NCBI RefSeq assembly: GCF_011074885.1
Contig: NC_054687.1
Location: 1,116,001-1,180,000, forward strand
Length of the DNA stretch: 64,000 bases
From: Brettanomyces bruxellensis
Lineage: Eukaryota > Ascomycota > Pichiomycetes > Pichiales > Pichiaceae
Reading direction: 5' to 3'
Shown here: positions 30,436 to 41,229 of the stretch, piece after piece
How positions within the stretch are numbered: position 1 is the first letter of the stretch
How the letters are laid out: each line of letters opens with the position of its first letter
Notes under the pieces: generated by a model
Told to the model about the DNA's origin: nothing
Database searches by the model: none
The model's input: the letters and a program-made list of their open reading frames with translations, nothing else
Made by a program: the position numbers and the translations under genes

Positions 30436-31031
30436 AGAAATGAAATGAAGTTGATGAAGTTGATGAGTAAAAATGCCAAAGCAGAATTGGTAAAAGTAGA
30501 GACCAAAGAAGATGTGATTTGAATGGATGTGGATTATTGATGTGGTTAATTGACTATGCAATGGCTATACACGAATGTAATAATGCAAATATATACGGGG
30601 AAATACTAAATGCTTCAATACTATTTGAACATTGCACTACAAGCTGGAACATTAGTATAGCATTAAGAAGGGTCCCAAATTCCCCCACGTGTCGTGAATC
30701 GCTCTACCGAATAATGTGAATGAAATGTGGATTTAACATCAATAACAGTCCCAATATGCGGGAGCGGTGTGAGGGTTAGATGGAAATACCTGCTTTGCGC
30801 GATGTATATGCGGAATTTTTCCTAATAGTTTTTTTATTTTTTTTTTGGGCAAAGTCCTTGCGAAATTTTTCAAGGAGCCTCGAGAAAATATCAAAAAGGA
30901 AAAATCGGAAAAGGCTCGAGCAGAGCAGAGATAAGATAAGGCAGCACTGGAAATAAAGAAACGTTTTAAAGGAAGAGACAGACTAAGCCAGTCCAAAAAA
31001 CAGCATCTAGATAAAATAATCAGCAGCCACA
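30436..31031. other. RPL9 upstream region (596 bp)
   Basis: CACGTG at 30686-30691 lies about 340 bp before RPL9. A T-rich tract (30829-30846) and a purine-rich stretch (about 30885-31000) precede the ATG. No gene was seen. Confidence 0.5.
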
Positions 31032-31607
31032 ATGAAGTACGTCTCCTCTGTTCAGGACATCGAAGTCCCAGAAGATGTTAGTGTCATCATCAAGTCAAGA
31101 TTTGTCAAGGTTACAGGCCCAAAGGGTGTTTTGACCAAGGACTTGAAGCACGTCAACGTGACTTTCGTCCCTGTTAACAAGAATCTCATCCAGGCTCATA
31201 TCCACAATGGTGACAGAAGACATGTTGCCACATTGAGAACTGTCAAGTCTCTTATTACCAACATGATTACCGGTGTTACCGTTGGCTTCCTTTACAAGAT
31301 GAGATTTGTTTATGCGCATTTCCCTATCAATGTCTCCGTCATTGAGGAGGATGGCCACCAGGTTGTTGAGATCAGAAACTTCTTGGGTGACAAGAAGCTC
31401 AGAAGAGTTGATGTTCCAAAGGATGTCAAGGCTGAAATTTCCAAGGCTCAGAAAGATGAGCTTATCGTCTCTGGTATTTCTGTTGAGGAAGTTTCCCAGA
31501 CATGTGCAAACATCCACCAGATCTGCTTGGTTAGACACAAGGATATCAGAAAGTTCTTGGATGGTATCTACGTCTCCGAGAAGGGTCACATCATTGAGGA
31601 ATTGTAA
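31032..31607 (+). CDS. RPL9: Ribosomal protein uL6
   Basis: Component of the cytosolic 60S subunit. The 191-residue product matches yeast Rpl9 in length and sequence throughout: MKYVSSVQDIEVPEDV at the start, KSRFVKVTGPKGVLTKDL, NMITGVTVGFLYKMRFVYAH and the end GHIIEEL. No intron is needed. Codon use is highly biased (TTG, AGA, AAG, GTC). A CACGTG lies upstream, as for RPL38. Confidence 0.97.
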   Translation: MKYVSSVQDIEVPEDVSVIIKSRFVKVTGPKGVLTKDLKHVNVTFVPVNKNLIQAHIHNGDRRHVATLRTVKSLITNMITGVTVGFLYKMRFVYAHFPINVSVIEEDGHQVVEIRNFLGDKKLRRVDVPKDVKAEISKAQKDELIVSGISVEEVSQTCANIHQICLVRHKDIRKFLDGIYVSEKGHIIEEL

Positions 31608-31839
31608 GGATGCCCCAGTTTCGTTTCATCTCTAATATTTCAATCATTAGACTCGCTCATTTTTCGCCCGTATCATTTCTTGCTTTTTGTCGCTTTATAC
31701 TAATAATACCCGCATGAAGAATCCCCGTTTAACGATGTTTCGTACAGCAGTGTAAATTAATTCGGAAAGACAAGTCAGTTCTTCCTAATTCGGCTGTAGA
31801 TACTGTAATAGAGCTGTATTTGTAATCACAGCTCTAATG

Positions 31840-31975
31840 TGATGCCACTGCAACTATAACTGTAATCTGGTACCACTGCAACTGTCACTATAATTTGGTG
31901 CCACTGCAAATTCAACTGTAGCTATATTGTAATGCATCCGTAACTATAGCTGCATATGCAACCGTCAGTGCTACT
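31840..31975 (+). repeat. Degenerate tandem repeat downstream of RPL9
   Basis: About three imperfect copies of a roughly 33-bp unit containing CCACTGCAACT and ending near GTAATCTGGT, with the third copy diverged. It lies in the 438-bp space between the convergent RPL9 and PEX25-like genes, which otherwise holds nothing recognisable. Confidence 0.5.
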
Positions 31976-32045
31976 TGTAACTTAGAACTTACATCACCTC
32001 TTCATTTTATATTTTTCCATTTTATATCTTGAGCCTCAACTGCTG

Positions 32046-33314
32046 CTATAGTCCACATTTTTCGTCTATTTCATGTCCTTTCTGAAGCCAGACCTTGTAG
32101 AATCCAAGAGAACCAGAAAGCAACCCAAACAAAAGGTGCAATGGCTTATACATTGGCTGGTTAAGCACAAAAACAGAGTCGTAAACCAAGTCACAAGACA
32201 ATCTCGCAATATCCAACTTCAAAATCCGCTTTTCGTACGCCACCTCCTGCATTGCATCGATGAACTTCTGCGAACAGACCTCGCTGGATTCAAATTCAAC
32301 TCCGTTTGTTCGGCTCAGAAGCTTTTTAGCTCGCACTTTCACCTCAAAGTCGATTCTAGCCGAAGTTTCACGGTTGTTGAGCTCTCCATACTTTGCGTAA
32401 TCATTTCGAAGACCCACCAAGATTGTTGCAAACCACGAAAGCAACTCGTGACGTGAAGAAAAGCGGTGGTAACGCTTGAGTTCTGTTTTGTGAATGATGC
32501 CGAGATTGAAAAGTAGCAAAGATTCGTCGAACCATGCGTAGTAAAGTGAGCAAATGCTAGTAATCGTGCTCCAGTTCACCCATAGACTTGATATCTCATC
32601 CATTTTTCTGCGTGGCGGGCATTTATGATTAACAATTAAAAAAACAGACTTGCGTATAAGCCTAATTAGCTTGATAACATGCACAGGTGCAGAACCAGCA
32701 CGAAGAAGTTGCCGATAGATATTTAAACCAGAAATCGAGCCGCCAGAACGCAAAAAAAGCTCAGAATAAGCGATCAGAGCAATCTGGCGTACAAATACAA
32801 CCGGTGACTTTGCAAAAGTGGCAATCTGAACACTATTTTTAGATGAATAAACGGTCTTTTTTGGTGCCTCACTCAAAATAAGCCTGAGAAGATACACGAG
32901 CATCTTTGCCGCCTTATCTCGGCCAGTGAGGTCGTTTAGGCACATTCTAAGAACCTCAAGCCAGTCCTTGTGAACATGTGGTATTGTTGAGACATGAGAA
33001 TTGCCTGAACTAGCAGATATCGGTATGGCTTTATCTGAATTAGTACTTTTCTTCGAGGTTAAAGATCCAGTGTCAGTCATTCTTTCCGATTTGTTCGCAT
33101 CTATCCGATCAATGTCAACACGCCGCGGTGTTGGTGTGGATGGCCTGGGAAGTATCGGAAGCCGATTTGCCGGCTCAGGTGACTTTAATGGGGAAGAACG
33201 TCGCAGTCTATTGAAATCCTGCTTTGATGACTCATAATATGGTGAATAGATACCGAAAACACCCGCATCCTTAAATGGATTGTCAACCAATGGTTCGAAC
33301 CCAGAAGTGACCAT
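32046..33314 (-). CDS. PEX25: Pex25/Pex11-family peroxisome proliferation protein
   Basis: Peroxisomal membrane protein family that regulates peroxisome elongation and division. The ATG at 33314 is chosen because the 8 codons upstream begin with TTG. Residues 1-115 are a proline/serine-rich region with NPFKDAGVFGIYSPYY. From about 117 the Pex11 homology begins: DWLEVLRMCLNDLTGRDKAA then KMLVYLLRLI. It ends with the conserved LDIARLSCDLVYDSVFVLNQ and PLHLLFGLLSGSLGFYKVWLQ-type membrane helix. The 422-residue length is close to yeast Pex25 (394); Pex11 itself is about 240. Pex27 or a Pex11C form are alternatives. Confidence 0.75.
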   Translation of the reverse strand: MVTSGFEPLVDNPFKDAGVFGIYSPYYESSKQDFNRLRRSSPLKSPEPANRLPILPRPSTPTPRRVDIDRIDANKSERMTDTGSLTSKKSTNSDKAIPISASSGNSHVSTIPHVHKDWLEVLRMCLNDLTGRDKAAKMLVYLLRLILSEAPKKTVYSSKNSVQIATFAKSPVVFVRQIALIAYSELFLRSGGSISGLNIYRQLLRAGSAPVHVIKLIRLIRKSVFLIVNHKCPPRRKMDEISSLWVNWSTITSICSLYYAWFDESLLLFNLGIIHKTELKRYHRFSSRHELLSWFATILVGLRNDYAKYGELNNRETSARIDFEVKVRAKKLLSRTNGVEFESSEVCSQKFIDAMQEVAYEKRILKLDIARLSCDLVYDSVFVLNQPMYKPLHLLFGLLSGSLGFYKVWLQKGHEIDEKCGL

Positions 33315-33923
33315 TTTAAAAATGCCAAATACTGACAATGATGCCGGATCTCAATTCTCAGAAGAACAAATGTGAAAGTACGTGTGCTATGGTGTATGAG
33401 TCAGATAATGTTTCAGCAAATAATTTCGGTGAGAATGTTTAAGAGCTTAATTGATTGGCGAGGACAGTATGGACTCGCAATAAAATATAATGGCCTGAAC
33501 AAGGTGCAATTCACTGCTGGTGAAGGAAGGACACTTTGGAATTGGTTGAAGTCTTGCCTTCCCTTATCTTGGAAAATACAAACGTGAAAAAAAAACAAAA
33601 AACGATCGAATAAAATAAATAAACAGAATTTAATCCAAATAAATATATCAATACGCGTTTCAGCAGAAATCGGCTTTGGCTCATTATTACTATATACCAT
33701 TCCTAGGGATGGTCATAAATTACATTTAAGCCGTATAAATTGCAGCTGAACTGCATTTACCCAATACCTACATTCAGATCAAAACAAACATATGTTCAAT
33801 GTTCATACCTCTATTCTATCTCTCGCACATGTATTCCACCACGCAAATACAGACACCCGTACACCACTGGAGTTACATGGCAGCTGAGCGATATGGGGGT
33901 GTAAAACAAGACATACCAACACC
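33315..33923. other. Intergenic region PEX25-HIS3 (609 bp)
   Basis: Upstream of the PEX25-like gene and downstream of HIS3, both on the minus strand. TGAGTCA (33398-33404) is a Gcn4-type word 84 bp before the PEX25-like start, possibly by chance. No gene was found. Confidence 0.45.
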
Positions 33924-34592
33924 TTACATTAAAACACCCTTGGTACTAGGAACATCATCACGACCAGTAAAGCTGATTGCCTCTCTGATTGCAAGAGCAA
34001 GCGATTTAAAGGCACTTTCAGCCCTATGGTGATCATTGAATCCTCGAAGACAATCAACGTGTAATGTGATGTGTGCACTGGTGGCAAAAGACTCTAAGAA
34101 GTGAGGAATCATCTCGCAGCTTAGAGCACCAATTTTCTCTCTTTTAAGACCGATATCGATGACCGCATAAGGACGATTAGATATATCGACAACTGCTCTA
34201 CTTAGAGCCTCATCTAAAGGAGCAAAACCAGTACCAAAACGCTTGATACCACGAACAGCACCAAGGGCCTTTTTGAAAGCTTCTCCAAGGGCAATTCCTA
34301 TATCTTCTGTACTGTGATGATCATCTATGTAAGTATCACCTATACATTCGACAATCATGGACCATCCGGCATGCTTTGCCAAGGCATGCAGCATATGATC
34401 AAGAAATCCGATACCTGAGTTCACAGATATGGTTTGGTTGCCTGTCGTTTGAAGTGCATGCTTGTCCTGCTCTGCCTTATCACCAAATATAGAGTCTTTA
34501 ACTTCGATCTTTCCTCCGTCTAAATTAAGGATCACCTGGACCTTTGTTTCCTTTGTGATCCTCCTAACTTCTGCGTATCTTTGTTCTGGCAT
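33924..34592 (-). CDS. HIS3: Imidazoleglycerol-phosphate dehydratase
   Basis: Sixth step of histidine biosynthesis, removing water from imidazoleglycerol phosphate. The ATG at 34592 gives [20 protein letters not shown] and 222 residues, matching yeast His3 (220). The upstream open extension has no ATG. Metal-binding and catalytic motifs are visible: [34 protein letters not shown] and [21 protein letters not shown] Gcn4 site lies 129 bp upstream. Confidence 0.96.
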   Translation of the reverse strand: MPEQRYAEVRRITKETKVQVILNLDGGKIEVKDSIFGDKAEQDKHALQTTGNQTISVNSGIGFLDHMLHALAKHAGWSMIVECIGDTYIDDHHSTEDIGIALGEAFKKALGAVRGIKRFGTGFAPLDEALSRAVVDISNRPYAVIDIGLKREKIGALSCEMIPHFLESFATSAHITLHVDCLRGFNDHHRAESAFKSLALAIREAISFTGRDDVPSTKGVLM

Positions 34593-35399
34593 GGCTGATT
34601 TTTGTATTTTGTGGAATGATCTTGGAATTTGAGCCTGCAAAATAAATTTATAATAGTATCCTTTAAGGAAATTAATTTGTAGGTTTGGTAAACTTGACCT
34701 CACCAATTGAATCTTTTCTATGAGTCAGCGCTGAAAAAAAATGGAGAGTTGAAAATTTCAGCCGGTTGCATGTTAAAGCCGGCAATAGAAAGCCTGAATG
34801 GTGTTGATTAAAGCATTCTTCAAATTAAGGGCACATGGACTAGTCGATAAACGGTAAGAAGAATGATGAATGCGATGTATTGATTATTAAAAAAAGAAAT
34901 ACAAATGTACCGACAACATGTGCTCCGTCTATCAAGATTTTGGTTTTGCTGATTTCGGCTTATCACTGCAAGAATAAATATATTAGAAACAACAAACTAC
35001 AACGGAATGGCCAGAATACAGAATCAGATTCGGATTGATAATCCAAGATAATCAAGTCTGGGACAATCATATATATGTCAAGTAAATTCGATATCAAATC
35101 TTTGCAACAGTAGATATTTATTTTAATCATCCCTTTAATCGTAAGTTCAATGATACGAAAAATCCATCAAGTTTGTGGGGTAACAAGAAATGTCAAACTG
35201 TTGCCGAATAGTGGGAAGCCCGAGGTCGGCGCGAACCACCCGTAGGAAAGCGGCTGGATTTCTTAAAAAAAAGTGTGATCGAGAAATGGGCATATGGAAG
35301 CTGCAAGTATATAAGGAACCAGTTTCCCAGAAGTACTGCAAGCAATAAGTACAAAGAGTTTTCATCTAAGCTGACACTTATAGCTGCAGCAAATTCACT
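34593..35399. other. Divergent promoter region HIS3-SDH5 (807 bp)
   Basis: Holds the HIS3 Gcn4 site and a TATATAAGG-like word near 35308 that suits SDH5. No additional gene was found. Confidence 0.5.
34721..34727 (-). promoter_or_regulatory. Gcn4 binding site in the HIS3 promoter
   Basis: TGACTCA on the HIS3-sense strand (within GCTGACTCATAG), 129 bp before the ATG. The same element drives general amino-acid control of HIS3 in S. cerevisiae, so conserved function is likely. Confidence 0.7.
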
Positions 35400-35936
35400 A
35401 TGTCGACATTGAGGATGGCATCGATGGCTTTAAAAGGCCAAACGAGAATGTTCAGTGTACTAAAGTATAGAAGTACAAAACTTGCATCTGAGCATCTGAT
35501 GAAACCTCAGGGCACAATCCAAGGAAGACACGTGGAGAATTACCACTACGACAAAGATAATAACCTTGTAGTGAATATCAAGCCTCTCCCACGGAAAAAC
35601 GAGTCGGTGGAGACTAAAAGAAGAAGATTGCTATACCAATCGAGAAAGAGAGGAATACTAGAAACAGATCTTTTGTTGAGCAGATTTGCAGACCGGTACT
35701 TGATAAAGATGACAGAAGCAGAGCTCAATGAGTATGACAAGTTGTTGGATGAGATGGACTGGGATATATACTATTGGGCGACGAAAAACTACAAGATAAC
35801 GCCTCTTCCGGACAGATGGAAGCATTCTAAGGTGCTGAGAATGCTTCAAGAGAGCAGCAATAATGGGGACAAAGTGATTCTGCGAATGCCTGAGTTGAAG
35901 AAGGAGGAAATGACGATTGGGCTTGCGAAGGATTGA
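35400..35936 (+). CDS. SDH5: Succinate dehydrogenase flavinylation factor Sdh5
   Basis: Mitochondrial matrix assembly factor (SDHAF2/SdhE family) that promotes covalent FAD attachment to Sdh1. The 178-residue product begins with a basic presequence-like segment ([20 protein letters not shown]). The SdhE fold motifs follow: [20 protein letters not shown] at about 73-92, [20 protein letters not shown] and [11 protein letters not shown]. Yeast Sdh5 is 162 residues. A homopurine tract starts right after the stop codon. Confidence 0.93.
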   Translation: MSTLRMASMALKGQTRMFSVLKYRSTKLASEHLMKPQGTIQGRHVENYHYDKDNNLVVNIKPLPRKNESVETKRRRLLYQSRKRGILETDLLLSRFADRYLIKMTEAELNEYDKLLDEMDWDIYYWATKNYKITPLPDRWKHSKVLRMLQESSNNGDKVILRMPELKKEEMTIGLAKD

Positions 35937-36050
35937 GGAAGAGAGGAGAAGGGAAAAAGGAAGAAGGAGGGTGGAAGAAGGAGGGTGGAAAAAAGATGAA
36001 CGAAAGAAAAGATGAAGGACACGAAAGAAGAAAGGCAGAGGTTAGCATGA
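35937..36050 (+). repeat. Homopurine tract after SDH5
   Basis: Almost pure G/A sequence of about 100 bp, including two tandem copies of a 14-bp unit GAAGAAGGAGGGTG-like. It could form triplex or act in transcription termination of SDH5; function unknown. Confidence 0.55.
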
Positions 36051-36676
36051 GGAAGGAGAGTTTGAGGAATCAGCTTTTCGTGCACTGCACCAATAGTAGG
36101 TAACCTCATAGTCATTTATTTAGTCTACACCAGTATTGGAACTTCCGAAATTCACATCCCGCATGATGTTCTAGGATATAAAAGTCTTGAGATAACATCA
36201 GATAACCCGAAATAATATTCATGATTTTTTGTTAATTTTTTGTTTGCATTCATTCTTTTTCTTCATCGTCTGCCGTTTGTTCGTAAATTGGCTAAGGATT
36301 TGTAAAAATGAAATAAAAGAAGTTGAATGCTGCAAATTTGTTAAAGTATGTAATGCAGCGATTTTAGTTCGCTGGAGATTGTTGAGACGCACACCAAGAA
36401 AAAATAAGAAAAAATCAGAGGCTCGGCAACAATCGTACAATTTAAGGGTGCCTGTGCGAATAATTATTAAATGATCAAGTAGTAGGAAGGGAGGTTTAGA
36501 TTGTGCTTGCTGATCTAATGAGTAATGTTTTGTGCCCGGCACTAACGGGGATCACCATTATAATGCTATGATTGAATATGACTGTAATTGTAAAGGCTGC
36601 TGTAGATGATATATTATGGCAAAGAGGAAGGAAGCACGAAAAGATACGGAAATGGGTTGGAAATGGTATTGAATAA

Positions 36677-36850
36677 TTGAATGATTAAATGATATTGAAT
36701 GATTAAATGATATTGAATGATTAAATGATATTGAATGATTAAATGATATTGAATGATTAAATGATATTGAATGATTAAATGATATTGAATGATTAAATGA
36801 TATTGAATGATTAAATGATATTAAATGATTAAATGATATTGAATGATTTG
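36677..36850 (+). repeat. 18-bp minisatellite, about nine to ten copies
   Basis: Unit GATATTGAATGATTAAAT repeated head to tail from 36691 with near perfect identity; the copy at 36817 has one change. Partial units flank it on both sides. The surrounding 1.7-kb intergenic region (35937-37631) has no other gene; it ends with a T/C-rich stretch before the transcription factor gene. Confidence 0.92.
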
Positions 36851-37631
36851 AGCTACTGAATGATTCGAGCTAATGATATTATGATATCAAGCGTATTTAA
36901 TAATTCGGATTTAATGAGTTTGGCGTTATTCAATCAACATCAGTTGGTCACAGTGCAACAGAAGCTTTATGCTGAAACTAATCAACCTCAATTGTGCGCT
37001 GGACCGGCGAAATTAAATTCTAAATATAAATTTTTTCTCCTGCCTTAAATTCTGGTTTGGAAATTCATTCAACCACCCCAAATCAAGCAATGAATTTTGA
37101 TCAGTTCCTGCTTTTTTTTCTCCATTTTTTCTCCTCGGGCTTCACTTTCTTTGTTTTCGGGCTGTAATGCCTTTGTTTGCTGTCCCGGCTTTTTCAAATT
37201 TATTTGGCCACATCACGTTCCGCGGTGCTGAATCAAGAAAAAATAGAAAACCACAGAAAAGAGACAGGGCCCGGTCTTTCGGTTTTTACCGGTTTCTCGT
37301 CTCGGCCTCTCGTAAGTTGTGTTATTATTTTTAATTTCACCTCTTTTTTTATTTACTCTTGGCTCTATTTCGTTTCCGTTAGCTTTCATTTTCCAGATTG
37401 TCTCCCGTTTTCGATCCCATTTACTGTTTATTTTCAGTTTCATTTCTAATTTCATTTTTTTCCTTCTATTTTTCACTACCGCTCAGTTTCCGTTTGCTCA
37501 AAGTCTACTGCACTTTTCAATCCAGATTGTTGATCTGAAAGCCCATGTTTCTTTTTCTTTTGCATTTCTCAGTTTCCAACCACACAATCAAAATCAACTG
37601 AATTCCAACTTGCCAATCATAAGTTCTCAGA

Positions 37632-40600
37632 ATGAGAGACAGTGTTTCTACCGGGGAAGAGAGTAGACATGCTGTGGCGCAGCCAGGGGATGGCGATCGC
37701 GATGTGGCTGTGAGGTATAATATGCAGGATCGACGCGTCGGAGACATGGCATCCTCCGGGGCTGTTGGTCAGGAGCGCGCAGGTCAGCATGCGGACACGC
37801 GCAGCCTTGCGGACAAGCACAGTGTTGCAGACACCCGCAGCCCTGCGGAACCGCGTAGCCCTGCGCACCAGCACAACGAGTCCGGCGCATCCAGCGCCGC
37901 AGACCCCAGCGGAGAAGTCCACATGGCCAAGCGCCCGGTCTCCAAGAGGGCATGTCTTGCATGCCGTGAGAAGAAAATCAAATGCGATGGTGAGATCAGT
38001 TACAGCGTTGCGGGCGGAGCGGAGAGTGACGGCGGAAAGGCGCCAAAGCGCTTCACTTATAAGAAATGCACCAATTGTATGATGGCGGGGATAGAATGCG
38101 TGTATGTGCCAAGCCGGCGTGGAGGGCGCAGGAAGAAGCACCACAGCCACAGCGCGTCTCTGGAGGATGCGCACGCAGCGCATGCCAAGCGGCGGGCGGG
38201 CGACATTCGCATGTCCGACCCGCGTTTCTATATGAGAGGGCCTGGCGGTATGCCGCATGCGCCTGCGCCTCCGCCGCCACCGGGATGGGGATTTATGGGC
38301 GGCTACACCCCTCCTCCGCCACCGCCGCCGCCAGGTGGCGCATTCTACCCTGGCGCATTCTATCCTCAGGGATATGCGCTGAATCCAGGCGCATATTATC
38401 CAGGGTACGCATCACCGCAGGATGCGTCTAGAAACGGGGAAGACGACGAGGATGACGGTGACGCAAGGGAGGGTGGCGCTGTGGATCACAGGAAGGCGCA
38501 GCGCCCTGTTCTTCCGCCGCTTGACGGCCGCAGTAAGCTGTTCATGCGCGGCGGCCCATTTGCGCCTCCTCCGCCTCCGCCGCATTTCCATGTGCCGCCT
38601 CCGCCTCCATTCTTTGGTGGTGCGGATATGCGGCACCGCGGTCCGCCGTTTCCTCCGCCGCCACCTGGACCGCCAGGGGGTGCACGCGGGATGTTTTATG
38701 GCTACCCGCCCAGACCGTTCCCGGCGCACCATGCGCGTGATAGCCGCGGTCTGATTTCGCGGGGTGACAACGTTGATATCATAGACGCAGGACCGGGCGC
38801 AGACACCCTGCGCAGTGGCACATTCTCGCGGTCGCGCCGCACGAGCAGCGCCAGCGACGATCTCCCGGGCTCTGACTCATACGGGAAGCGGGAGTCGTTC
38901 GTGAGCGCCACGTCGGGTGCGGATGCGCATGCGGCCAGCGCCACCTCACTTGCGCACTCGCGCAGCGCCCGTGCGCTGAAGAATACGGACACGGAGCTGC
39001 CGCTATTTGTCACCGAGGATGGATTACATAAGGTGGGGCTCCCCTCCTTCGGCACAATTCTCGACATTGTCGACTTGCACTACAGATATGTTGAGTGCAA
39101 CTTCAAAATTCTTCCAAGTAGGCAGCCGTTCGTCGAACAGATGGAAATTTCTGCGCCGTTTGTGTCGCTGCTTGCGGCAATATTCCAAAGTTCTATTAAC
39201 TATTGCAAAGAAGGCGCAGTCGAAGAAGCGAAATTTCTGGATTTGCATTACTGGTCCGCGCTATATGAGCGCCACAGGGACGTTGCCTCACTCCAGATGC
39301 GCCTATCGATTTGTATTCTGGGCTGTTTCCGGGGCCGCGATGATCTTCTGAATGAGTCTTCACAAATGATAAAGGTGATGAAGTGTTTGGACTGGGGGGA
39401 CATCCGCAGGGGAGGGTGCGCTACAGCGCATGCGGGTGATTCAAAGCCTGCGCCGGGCGCATTAGCTGCGCTGGCCTCTCCAAGCGTCTTCTGCCCTACC
39501 ACACACCAGGCGCTTGCCGCAGAGTGCTTTATCCGGACGTTGTGGGCCGTTTACCGCTTTGAGATATTCCGGCGCGTGCGGGATGGGAATGCGGCGCAAG
39601 GTGCGCAAGGTGCGCAAGGTGAGCAGGATGCGCCCGACTTCTACAACAGCACATTAACTTTGCCATCTTCAGACGCAGATTACTACTCTGCAATCGACAA
39701 CCCAATGGGACTTGTTGCTTATTTATCATCGATCGAGAGGAAGACGTTGAAGGAGGCGGTGAATGGCGATTTTACACTTTTCACTGACAGTGCGGCAACG
39801 ATTATTTGCTGCCGCTTTTTAGAGCAGGCGCTGGATTTGGCTGCGCCGGCGCAGGACCCGGCGCTCGAGCGCAACATCCTCAGGCTGCGCCGGTGTGCTG
39901 TGCTGGCGCCTTACAGGGTTAGCAGGGGCGGTGTTTTGACGCTGGATGCGGACAACGCACTTTCTTGTGCTGTTCTCGATTTGGCGCTTGCGCTGTACCA
40001 CTACCGGCGCTCGGGCGCACTTGCGCTCTGGCCACTTGCGCGCTTGCCGAGGGGCAAGGCGCCTGGCGCACCTATCTTTGAGCGCACGTACTCCAAGAGT
40101 GAAGTAATCGACCATGTGGCTGCGGGAAAATGCACAAGTGAGCACTGGGAGAACTTGCTGCATGCGGCGCAGTGGGCGCTGGACGTGCGCCAGCTTCTAA
40201 TGCTCGGCAAAGGCATCTTGCCGGATGGAACCAAGAAGAGCGCAATCGTTAACTCGGATGCGCGGTATCCGGCGGCAGTTACCGACGTTCCGAAGGAAAA
40301 TGAGGTGTGGGCGCAGCTGCCGGATTTCATACAGACGGTTGCGCTGGATGCGGCGGTGATTCTTTCGTGCTTTGCAATGTACACAGTGGCTTTCAAGATT
40401 AGTACTTTGAACAATCAGATAGTCATCGAGGACGCGGATTCCGGCGCTGCAGTAATAGCTAGTATACCAATCGAGAATACCGAGATGCGCTCGTGCGCCA
40501 GCCTTGCGCCACTGGTAGGCGCCACCATGGATGCGGGTAATGCGCAGGAGCGGCCGCAGGCGCAGACGCGCAGGGTGCTGCGCATGATCGAGCAGATTAA

Positions 40601-40703
40601 CGAATATATTCGCGCATCCGCACAGTACTTTGAGGAGCTCCGTAATGTGGCTGATGAGATTTCGCGGTTTGTGGCGCAGCTCGAGCAAAGCTCAGATGCA
40701 TAA
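37632..40703 (+). CDS. Zn2Cys6 transcription factor, alanine- and proline-rich, GC-rich gene
   Basis: Fungal binuclear zinc cluster regulator; the target pathway is unknown. The cluster is CLACREKKIKC (Cys108, 111, 118) followed by CTNCMMAGIEC (Cys146, 149, 156), then a basic block RRGGRRKK. The gap between Cys118 and Cys146 is 27 residues, much longer than usual. A Pro/Gly/Tyr-rich low-complexity region spans about 205-365, with runs of 5-8 prolines. The middle-homology (fungal_trans-like) region is about 465-800, starting near LPSFGTILDIVDLHYRYVEC. At 1023 residues it has the normal size of the class. Base composition is far richer in G+C than the neighbours, with heavy use of GCG and CGC codons. 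Confidence 0.88.
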   Translation: MRDSVSTGEESRHAVAQPGDGDRDVAVRYNMQDRRVGDMASSGAVGQERAGQHADTRSLADKHSVADTRSPAEPRSPAHQHNESGASSAADPSGEVHMAKRPVSKRACLACREKKIKCDGEISYSVAGGAESDGGKAPKRFTYKKCTNCMMAGIECVYVPSRRGGRRKKHHSHSASLEDAHAAHAKRRAGDIRMSDPRFYMRGPGGMPHAPAPPPPPGWGFMGGYTPPPPPPPPGGAFYPGAFYPQGYALNPGAYYPGYASPQDASRNGEDDEDDGDAREGGAVDHRKAQRPVLPPLDGRSKLFMRGGPFAPPPPPPHFHVPPPPPFFGGADMRHRGPPFPPPPPGPPGGARGMFYGYPPRPFPAHHARDSRGLISRGDNVDIIDAGPGADTLRSGTFSRSRRTSSASDDLPGSDSYGKRESFVSATSGADAHAASATSLAHSRSARALKNTDTELPLFVTEDGLHKVGLPSFGTILDIVDLHYRYVECNFKILPSRQPFVEQMEISAPFVSLLAAIFQSSINYCKEGAVEEAKFLDLHYWSALYERHRDVASLQMRLSICILGCFRGRDDLLNESSQMIKVMKCLDWGDIRRGGCATAHAGDSKPAPGALAALASPSVFCPTTHQALAAECFIRTLWAVYRFEIFRRVRDGNAAQGAQGAQGEQDAPDFYNSTLTLPSSDADYYSAIDNPMGLVAYLSSIERKTLKEAVNGDFTLFTDSAATIICCRFLEQALDLAAPAQDPALERNILRLRRCAVLAPYRVSRGGVLTLDADNALSCAVLDLALALYHYRRSGALALWPLARLPRGKAPGAPIFERTYSKSEVIDHVAAGKCTSEHWENLLHAAQWALDVRQLLMLGKGILPDGTKKSAIVNSDARYPAAVTDVPKENEVWAQLPDFIQTVALDAAVILSCFAMYTVAFKISTLNNQIVIEDADSGAAVIASIPIENTEMRSCASLAPLVGATMDAGNAQERPQAQTRRVLRMIEQINEYIRASAQYFEELRNVADEISRFVAQLEQSSDA

Positions 40704-40964
40704 TTATACAAGTAGCAAATATGTAATGTTAACGGTAATATAATAATAATGATGATGATGGAATTTTCTACACGGGAGGTGTATCCGAATGTAGGTTGTT
40801 ATTCAAAAAAGACAAAGAGCGCAAACTTAACAAAAAATAGTAAAATAGAACATAACATATAGTTTAGGATTCCAGCCAACTATAGGGCATAGCACCGCCA
40901 CCAACCGGCGGGTTTCGACAAAAATACAAATGCAGCACGAGAAATAATGGGGAGGAGGGGAGAA

Positions 40965-41130
40965 AAAGATGGAGATAATGAAAAATGAAAGATTAAAAGA
41001 CAATGAAAGATGAAAGATGAAAGATGAAAGAAGAAAGATGAAAGATGAAAGATAGTGAAGATGAAAGATAGTGAGGATAGTGAAGATAATGAAGATAATG
41101 AAGATGAAGGATAACAAATGATAATGGAAA
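40965..41130 (+). repeat. GAAAGAT/GAAGAT simple repeat
   Basis: Repeated GATGAAA and GATAGTGAA/GATAATGAA units in the 526-bp space between the two convergent transcription factor genes. Nothing else is seen in that space. Confidence 0.7.
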
Positions 41131-41229
41131 TGATAAAACTTGCTTCGGAGAACATTCAAGATAGAATCCGACGATGGATGACAAGTTAACACAAAAATAC
41201 GAGAATAAGTAGTTTCAGGCTGCTCACCT

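Noticed and set aside
33315..33338. Upstream extensions of the PEX25-like, HIS3, MRS2-type, FUN26, COMT-like, HIR1, HAC1, SPS1-like and AIM3 frames
   Set aside because: The extended frames begin with TTG or GTG, not ATG; the first in-frame ATG gives family-like N-termini.
37990..38070. Intron inside the zinc cluster linker (GTGAGA near 37989)
   Set aside because: No branch site; the insert keeps frame and cysteines, so a protein insertion is simpler.
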